From Gemmatimonadota bacterium (GTDB taxonomy: Bacteria; Gemmatimonadota; Gemmatimonadetes; Gemmatimonadales; GWC2-71-9): a DNA stretch of 64,000 nt. This document shows positions 59,337 through 64,000 of the stretch, in pieces. The position numbers were made by a program, and so were the translations under genes. Within the stretch, counting starts at the first letter, position 1; the number at the start of each line of letters is the position of its first letter. The notes beneath the pieces are model-generated. The model was not told where the DNA came from, ran no database searches, and was given only the letters and a program-made list of their open reading frames with translations. The DNA lies in NCBI GenBank assembly GCA_016874005.1, contig VGVQ01000001.1:124001-188000 (forward strand), read 5' to 3'.

Positions 59337-60548
59337 TCATTGATCGACAATCGCTTGGACATCGACACCCGCGGTGGCGGCGATCCGGATCACGGTCTCC
59401 CCGACCTTGTTGTTGGGGGTCGATGCCCCCGCGGTCAAGCCAATCTCGGTGGCGCCATCGAGCCATCGCTCGGTGACGACTTCGCTCTTGGCGCCGACCG
59501 GCTGGTGGCGAATCGAGCCCGCCCCGACGTCGATGCAATCGGAATCCTCGATGTGGTAGGTCGTCACCCCGTGCCGTTGGCACAGCGCGGCCAGATGGCA
59601 GGTGTTACTGGAGTTGTAGCCCCCGACGACGACCATCCGATCGACTCGTCCCTGCAACAGGGCGAGCACCGCGTCCTGGCGTTCCTGGGTGGCCGAGCAG
59701 ATCGTGTCGAAGGTGCGAACGTGGGCCGCCTCGTGGGCGGCGCCGTAGCGATGAATCATCGTCTGCCGGAAAGCCTCGGCGATGGCAAGTGACTCGCTCG
59801 ACAGCATCGTGGTCTGGTTCGCGATGCCCACCCGCACCAGATCCCGAACGAAGTCGAAGCCGGGCGAGGTAGCCGGCGCGAATCGCTCGGTCAGCGAAGC
59901 GGGATCGCCCCCGCGTTCGATGAAGTCGCAAACGGCCCGAGCTTCCGCCATGTCGAACACCACGAGGTACTTGCCGCCGGGGTGGCGGTTGACCTGGCTC
60001 GCGGTCGCTTTGGTTTCCTCGTGCCAGTACTTGCCGTGGATGACCGCCGTGTATCCGTCGCGGGCGTAGCTGTCGACTCGCTTCCAGACATTGAGCACCG
60101 ACCCGCAGGTGGTGTCGACGAGGAGGCAGTCGAGGCCGCGGAGCGTGGCAAAGTCCTGGATCGTCACCCCGAACGCGGGAATGATCACGACGTCGTTCTT
60201 GGTGACGGTCGAGAGGTCGAACCCGCGGACTGGGTCCCGCTGCATGAACACCACCCCCATCGACGCCAGTTTCTCGTTGACGTGGGGGTTGTGGATGATC
60301 TCACCCACCAAGAGGATCCGCCGGTCCGGGAACTTGGTGCGGGTTTCGTAGGCATACTCGACCGCGCGATCGACACCATAGCAGAACCCGAACTCCCGGG
60401 CCAATCGGATCACCAGGGGCCCCGCCTCGAGGCGATACCCGTTCCGTTTGAAGGCCTCGATGATGGCGCTGTGATAGTCGGCCGCGAGCAGCCCTTCGAT
60501 CGCGCCCTTGAGACCGAAGCCCTTGCGAAAGTAGGTCCCGTCGCTCAT
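59337..60548 (-). CDS. ispH: 4-hydroxy-3-methylbut-2-enyl diphosphate reductase
   Basis: IspH makes isopentenyl and dimethylallyl diphosphate in the last step of the MEP pathway. The three cluster cysteines are in GFCYGVDRA (about residue 54), DTTCGSV (about 148) and NSSNTCHLA (about 314). At 403 residues with an N-terminal extension it is the long cyanobacterial/plant-like form rather than the 310-residue proteobacterial form. ATG 60548 overlaps the stop of the lipoprotein gene by one base; the frame is open far upstream (60965) as a shadow. Confidence 0.94.
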   Translation of the reverse strand: MSDGTYFRKGFGLKGAIEGLLAADYHSAIIEAFKRNGYRLEAGPLVIRLAREFGFCYGVDRAVEYAYETRTKFPDRRILLVGEIIHNPHVNEKLASMGVVFMQRDPVRGFDLSTVTKNDVVIIPAFGVTIQDFATLRGLDCLLVDTTCGSVLNVWKRVDSYARDGYTAVIHGKYWHEETKATASQVNRHPGGKYLVVFDMAEARAVCDFIERGGDPASLTERFAPATSPGFDFVRDLVRVGIANQTTMLSSESLAIAEAFRQTMIHRYGAAHEAAHVRTFDTICSATQERQDAVLALLQGRVDRMVVVGGYNSSNTCHLAALCQRHGVTTYHIEDSDCIDVGAGSIRHQPVGAKSEVVTERWLDGATEIGLTAGASTPNNKVGETVIRIAATAGVDVQAIVDQ

Positions 60549-61072
60549 CAGCTCTTGATCCGGCCGCACACCGAGTCGGGAGCCGGTTGGACCGCGACCG
60601 CGTCGAACCGGCCCGTCATCCGCACCGTGTCGGGGGTATCGAGATGTTTGAGCCGCACGTCCACCGTGCCCGAGACGCCGGCCGAGGTGACCTCGGTCAA
60701 GATCAACTGCCCTTGGTTCGCCTCTAACCCCTGGACCGCCGTGTCGTTCACCCAGCGGATCGCGGCGAGACCGGCGGGGCGCCAAGTGGCGCCCACGGCA
60801 GATGAGGTCACCGGATACTGACCGGGGCGAAGGGAGTCCTCGAGGACGAATACCAAGCCGACCCCGGTATCGGCCCGCGCCGCGAGCACCTCGAGCAGCG
60901 TGTCCCGCCGGCACAGGTATGCCTGGGCGGACCCCGCGAACCGCCGGCTGCTGACGCCGGCCCACTGCACCTCGAGGCGACCGCCGGAGGTGGGTTGGGT
61001 CGCGGTGTCACCCGGACGGCAGCCAGCCAGGGCGAGGAAGCAGAGGCCGAGAATGTTCGCTTTGACGGTCAC
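60548..61072 (-). CDS. lipoprotein of unknown function
   Basis: The 174-residue protein starts at GTG 61072 and has a lipobox LAGC (Cys18). The mature part is beta-rich (AVRWVND-like and MTGRFDAVAV segments), with two further cysteines (in YLCRRD and SVCGRIK) that could form a disulfide. No family is recognised. It is translationally coupled to ispH (TGATG), without an evident functional link. Confidence 0.75.
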   Translation of the reverse strand: MTVKANILGLCFLALAGCRPGDTATQPTSGGRLEVQWAGVSSRRFAGSAQAYLCRRDTLLEVLAARADTGVGLVFVLEDSLRPGQYPVTSSAVGATWRPAGLAAIRWVNDTAVQGLEANQGQLILTEVTSAGVSGTVDVRLKHLDTPDTVRMTGRFDAVAVQPAPDSVCGRIKS

Positions 61073-61144
61073 CCGCGGAAGCTAATGCCTAGCGGATGAC
61101 GGAGCAGCTAGGTCTGGAGGACGGGGATTCCCGGAATCGAGCGG

Positions 61145-61603
61145 CTATGACGCCTGCGCCCACTTGCTCCGACCGTCCCGATGGAGGCCATAGGCCCGGA
61201 GCCGGCGCCAGAGCGTCGTGCGGGAGATCCCGAGGCTCTTGGCGGTCTCAGCGAGCTTCCAGCTGTTGGCGTCGAGCGAACGCACGATGGCCTCTTTTTC
61301 CCGCTCCGCCAGGGTCTTCGGTCCGGCGCTGCCGGGGAGGAACATCGCCTCGCCAAGCTCCATCGTCCCGATCCGCAGTGGTTTGAGACGGCCCCCCAAA
61401 TCGGCCAGCTGGGGCATCAGCTCGCGCGAGGTCTGGGAATAGTCGAGACCCAGATCCCGCGCCTGGATGTTGGCATAAAGGACCCGACCGTTGGGGTCGA
61501 AGACGACCACACCTTCGGAGAAGGAATCCAGCAACGCCTTGGCCAGGGGCGAGAATATCGAGGGCAGAGGCGCCGGCGTGGGGTTGGGTGAGTTCGGCGT
61601 CAT
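61145..61603 (-). CDS. PAS-Fis mini-regulator (no AAA+ domain)
   Basis: The 152-residue protein begins with a proline-rich leader. A PAS domain follows (LDSFSEGVVVFDPNGRVLYANIQAR at about residues 25-50; the motif is split here for length), then a Fis-type helix-turn-helix at the C-terminus (AEREKEAIVRSLDANSW and LAETAKSLGISRTTLWRRLR). The arrangement is that of sigma-54 activators with the central ATPase removed. ATG 61603 is preferred; a TTG at 61630 is possible. It is divergent from the TetR gene at 61704. Confidence 0.8.
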   Translation of the reverse strand: MTPNSPNPTPAPLPSIFSPLAKALLDSFSEGVVVFDPNGRVLYANIQARDLGLDYSQTSRELMPQLADLGGRLKPLRIGTMELGEAMFLPGSAGPKTLAEREKEAIVRSLDANSWKLAETAKSLGISRTTLWRRLRAYGLHRDGRSKWAQAS

Positions 61604-61685
61604 GGTCCGGGTTACGGTGGGACGTTCCAAACGGTTTCACGGCCGATTCGATATGTCAAGTGCCTGGCTCGGAGCGCAACTACCC

Positions 61686-61699
61686 TGACCGACTGGTCA
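61686..61699. promoter_or_regulatory. TGACC-N4-GGTCA site 1, candidate TetR operator
   Basis: TGACCGACTGGTCA is an inverted repeat with 5-bp arms ending four bases before the ATG of the TetR gene. A second copy with the same arms lies 107 bases downstream. Both the position and the duplication fit autoregulation. Confidence 0.55.
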
Positions 61700-61703
61700 A
61701 GAC

Positions 61704-62309
61704 ATGACCAAGGCGTTATCAATTAAAGGTATAGACGTACGGATCTCAGTTGGAGGCAGACTCAGCCATGGCCCCATCTTGACCCACGAACCTGACCATT
61801 CGGTCAAATACCGAAGCCACGCTTCTGCCATCCTTGACGCCTCGGTATCCGTGCTCTGCAAACACGGACTGATGGGCTGGAGCCTCGATACCGTCGCGAC
61901 CCAGGCCGACTGCACCAAGGGCCTCATCCTCTATCACTACCGGACCAAACACGGCCTGCTCGCGGCAACGGCGAACAGGCTGAACCAGGAGGCAGTCACT
62001 CGGCGGCTCGCGGCGCTCGACCGGTCCGGACCGGGGGTGCTCGACCACCTCTTCGACGCGGTGGTGAGCGAGGTGGAATCCGGCTGGTTCATGGCGAGGA
62101 TGAGCCTGCTGGCGACCGGCCTGTTCCCGTCGCCAACCGCTCCCCTCGTTGCGGCTCGTCTTGCCGTGGCCCTTGGGGTGGACCTCGAAAACCAACAGGC
62201 CATCGAGGCGATGCTCGATGGCCTGTCGATGCAGCTGGTCCGCGGCGCGGATGTCGCTACTGTCCGCGAGGCCTACGACCAGCTCTGGCTCGGCCTCCTC
62301 GCCACCTGA
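61704..62309 (+). CDS. TetR-family transcriptional regulator
   Basis: The 201-residue protein has a TetR DNA-binding domain: AILDASVSVLCKHGLMG, then SLDTVATQADCTKGLILYHY with the usual recognition-helix end. ATG 61704 gives a 40-residue leader before the first helix, longer than usual. A TTG at 61779 would give a more typical length, and the intervening bases include an AT-rich, promoter-like stretch (TTATCAATTAAAGGTATAGA). Target genes are not evident; the PAS-Fis regulator is divergent and the large amidohydrolase convergent, one base apart. Confidence 0.85.
   Translation: MTKALSIKGIDVRISVGGRLSHGPILTHEPDHSVKYRSHASAILDASVSVLCKHGLMGWSLDTVATQADCTKGLILYHYRTKHGLLAATANRLNQEAVTRRLAALDRSGPGVLDHLFDAVVSEVESGWFMARMSLLATGLFPSPTAPLVAARLAVALGVDLENQQAIEAMLDGLSMQLVRGADVATVREAYDQLWLGLLAT
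61793..61806. promoter_or_regulatory. TGACC-N4-GGTCA site 2
   Basis: TGACCATTCGGTCA repeats the arms of the site at 61686. It falls within the first codons of the annotated TetR gene, before its helix-turn-helix, so it could act as a downstream operator if transcription starts in the AT-rich stretch between the two sites. Confidence 0.45.
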
Positions 62310-62310
62310 C

Positions 62311-64000
62311 TCAGCGAAGCCCGGCCGCCGTGACCGGGGTCGGGTCGGCCCACCACGGCTTGGCCATCGGCCGGGCCCGGGGATGGATCTCCGCCAAGGT
62401 CGACCCGTCGTAGAGCCGGCCGTTCTTCATCACCAGCTGAATCGAGTTGGTGTTCCTGATATTCTCGAGCGGGTCGCGCTCCAATACGATCAGATCCGCC
62501 AGCTTCCCGGCCTCGAGGGAGCCCAGGTCCGTTCCCATCCCGATCGCTTCGGCGCCGTAGATGGTGGCGGTTCGGAGGGCGTCGTGATTCGACATGCCGC
62601 CGGACGCCATGGCCCACAGCTCCCAATGGTTACCAATGCCCTGGATTTGCCCGTGGGCTCCCATTGCCGTCCGACCGCCACCTTCGACCAGCTTCTTGAG
62701 GAACTCGGCATGCCGAGCAAAGACGAACTCGTCTTTGTGGAACCAGCCGCCCTGCTGGTAGCCGAACGCCGAACCCCGACGTCGAGCCCTGGCATCGATC
62801 TGTCCCTTGGGCATGAACGTCGCGAGCTTCTTGTCACCGACCACATCCTCGGTCGCGTAGAAGTATTCCTCGCCGAACGGGCCTCCATACGACACCAGCA
62901 GCGTCGGTGCGTTGGTGGTTTGGCTGGCCTTGAAGAGTTCGACGACGTCCTCGTAGATCGGGGTGATCGGCAGGGCGTGCTCGATGCCGGGATAGCCGTC
63001 CATCGCGTGGGTCATGTCGAGCTTGAAGTCGAGACCGCCTTCGGTGGTCGGCATGATCCCCAGTTCCTTCGCCGCCATGATGATGAATTGGCGGGTCTGC
63101 CGATTCCCGGACATGTACATCTTGATGGTCTTGGTGTCCCAGTACTGGCCGTACCGCTTGAGGAACGTCTTGGCCTGCTCCAGGCTGGTGATGTTGTCCG
63201 TGGCAAACACCCCCGGACCGGTCGAGTAGATCCTGGGGCCGATCATTCCGCCGGATTCGACCCGATCCTGATAGCTCAGGATGTCGCTGACGGAGGTTTG
63301 CGGGTCGCGGGTCGTGGTGACGCCGTAGGCGAGCGTGGTGAGATACTGCCACGCCTGGCCCGGGTGGATTTCGGGGACCAACCACTGGGCGTGATAATGG
63401 ACATCGATCATCCCCGGCATCACGGTCCGGCCGGCGACATCGATCACCCGGGCTCCCGCGGGCACCTCGACCTGGCCGCGTGCTCCGATCGCCACGATCC
63501 GATTGTCCCGGACGACGATATCGGCGTTCTCGATGATCTCCTTGCCCTTCATCGTCACCGCGCGGCCGCCCCGGAGCACCACGGTGCCGCGGGGCGTGTC
63601 ACGGGGGATCTCGACCTTGATGGCTTGCTCGGCTGGCTTGTATCCGGGCTTGTCGTCTTTCTTCGGCCCGGCCTTGGCCGTGTCGGCTTTCGCCGTCGCG
63701 CTATCCGGCTTGCCCTTGGCCGAATCCATCTTGGCCGGCGCCGCCTTCGCCGAGTCGGCCCTGGCTTTGGCGGCTCGCACCGAGTCGGCCAGGAGGCGGG
63801 TTTCCAGATCGAAGATCCGGAGCTTGATCGAATCGGGCACCGGTTGGAGCGCCTTGATCAGGCTGTCGGCCCGGCCTTTGAGAGTCTTGACCGAATCCTG
63901 AATCGCGGAGCGGACGTTGGCGCTGTCGGCTTTGGCCCGATTGACCGCCTTGATGCTGTCCTCGACGGCTTTGGCGCGGTCGAGGTCATAGCTGAAGAGC
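62311..64000 (-). CDS. amidohydrolase-family protein, C-terminal part (5' end outside window)
   Basis: The frame is open to the window edge, giving the last 562 residues of a larger protein. The C-terminal 390 residues are an amidohydrolase with the metal motif DVHYHAQW, preceded by the dihydroorotase-like beta segment (GTVVLRGGRAVTM, NADIVVRDNRIVAIG). Before it lies a long Ala/Asp/Lys-rich linker with repeated DSAKA units. In Gemmatimonadota such proteins usually start with a secreted PD40/TolB propeller, and the first visible residues (LFSYDLDRAK) fit the end of one. Substrates are unknown. Confidence 0.85.
   Translation of the reverse strand, partial: LFSYDLDRAKAVEDSIKAVNRAKADSANVRSAIQDSVKTLKGRADSLIKALQPVPDSIKLRIFDLETRLLADSVRAAKARADSAKAAPAKMDSAKGKPDSATAKADTAKAGPKKDDKPGYKPAEQAIKVEIPRDTPRGTVVLRGGRAVTMKGKEIIENADIVVRDNRIVAIGARGQVEVPAGARVIDVAGRTVMPGMIDVHYHAQWLVPEIHPGQAWQYLTTLAYGVTTTRDPQTSVSDILSYQDRVESGGMIGPRIYSTGPGVFATDNITSLEQAKTFLKRYGQYWDTKTIKMYMSGNRQTRQFIIMAAKELGIMPTTEGGLDFKLDMTHAMDGYPGIEHALPITPIYEDVVELFKASQTTNAPTLLVSYGGPFGEEYFYATEDVVGDKKLATFMPKGQIDARARRRGSAFGYQQGGWFHKDEFVFARHAEFLKKLVEGGGRTAMGAHGQIQGIGNHWELWAMASGGMSNHDALRTATIYGAEAIGMGTDLGSLEAGKLADLIVLERDPLENIRNTNSIQLVMKNGRLYDGSTLAEIHPRARPMAKPWWADPTPVTAAGLR

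Noticed and set aside
61752-61782. Four-codon upstream peptide (MAPS) behind a GGAGG site before the TetR helix-turn-helix
   Set aside because: The ribosome site and ATG are present, but the peptide is too short to support, and the larger TetR frame passes through it.
1-64000. CRISPR arrays, prophage, secondary-metabolite cluster, rRNA or tRNA genes
   Set aside because: No regularly spaced repeats, phage structural genes, NRPS/PKS modules or recognisable structural RNA sequences were found on reading both strands by eye.

Overview
The window is GC-rich (about two thirds G+C by eye), densely coded on both strands and free of recognisable rRNA, tRNA or CRISPR loci. The gene content suggests a soil or sediment bacterium of the Gemmatimonadota or a close relative. 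The pointers are many secreted peptidases (S9, M20, M28), DUF5916 and BNR/sortilin-like secreted proteins, a kinase-type PD40 propeller remnant, and lipoprotein enzymes. This placement is an inference from family content, not a marker-gene result.

Layout. 1-4.1 kb: the tail of a gamma-glutamyltransferase, a DUF5916 outer-membrane-type protein and a PPK2 polyphosphate kinase. 4.2-14.1 kb: an aromatic-acid locus for the aerobic benzoyl-CoA (box) route, with benzoate-CoA ligase, a divergent feruloyl-CoA synthase and TetR regulator around a perfect 22-bp palindrome, an alpha/beta hydrolase, boxC, boxB, and a secreted fusion of a degenerate metallo-beta-lactamase fold to a D-2-hydroxyacid dehydrogenase. 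A hairpin terminator follows. 14.1-19.4 kb: a frameshifted secreted S1 protease, an esterase and an S9 peptidase. 19.4-24.5 kb (minus strand): aconitase X in two subunits, methylmalonate-semialdehyde dehydrogenase, class III aminotransferase and arsenate reductase. 24.5-29.3 kb: a decayed island with a G-rich tract, an IS630 transposase stub joined to a headless beta-lactamase-like gene, an unknown protein, an APC permease and a truncated PD40 propeller.

29.3-38.5 kb: a VOC protein, a small secreted NTF2-like protein, an orphan dihydrolipoamide acyltransferase, and a minus-strand aromatic cluster (HpaB-type hydroxylase, D-2-hydroxyacid dehydrogenase, flavin reductase, paaABCD) divergent from an enoyl-CoA hydratase. 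38.5-47.7 kb: aquaporin, two BNR-propeller proteins, an alpha/beta hydrolase, an M20 and an M28 peptidase. 48-49.7 kb: an NSS sodium symporter with a previously uncalled 42-residue companion peptide. 49.9-64 kb: amidohydrolase, alkyltransferase-like protein, a broken HAD gene, a membrane GAF/PAS sensor without output domain, a zinc-ribbon microprotein overlapping a radical SAM gene, DinB, a broken quinone oxidoreductase, a sorbosone-dehydrogenase-like lipoprotein, DUF72, IspH, a PAS-Fis mini-regulator, a TetR regulator and the 3' part of a large amidohydrolase.

Three patterns cut across the genes. (1) The octamer CGTTAGGC occurs 16 times on the two strands, in all reading contexts and in both orientations to genes, far above base-composition expectation, and is absent from the decayed island. 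(2) Convergent genes end almost on top of each other; five pairs share a 4-base stop overlap. (3) Several genes are intact except for a single small deletion or frameshift, which could be real decay or assembly error.
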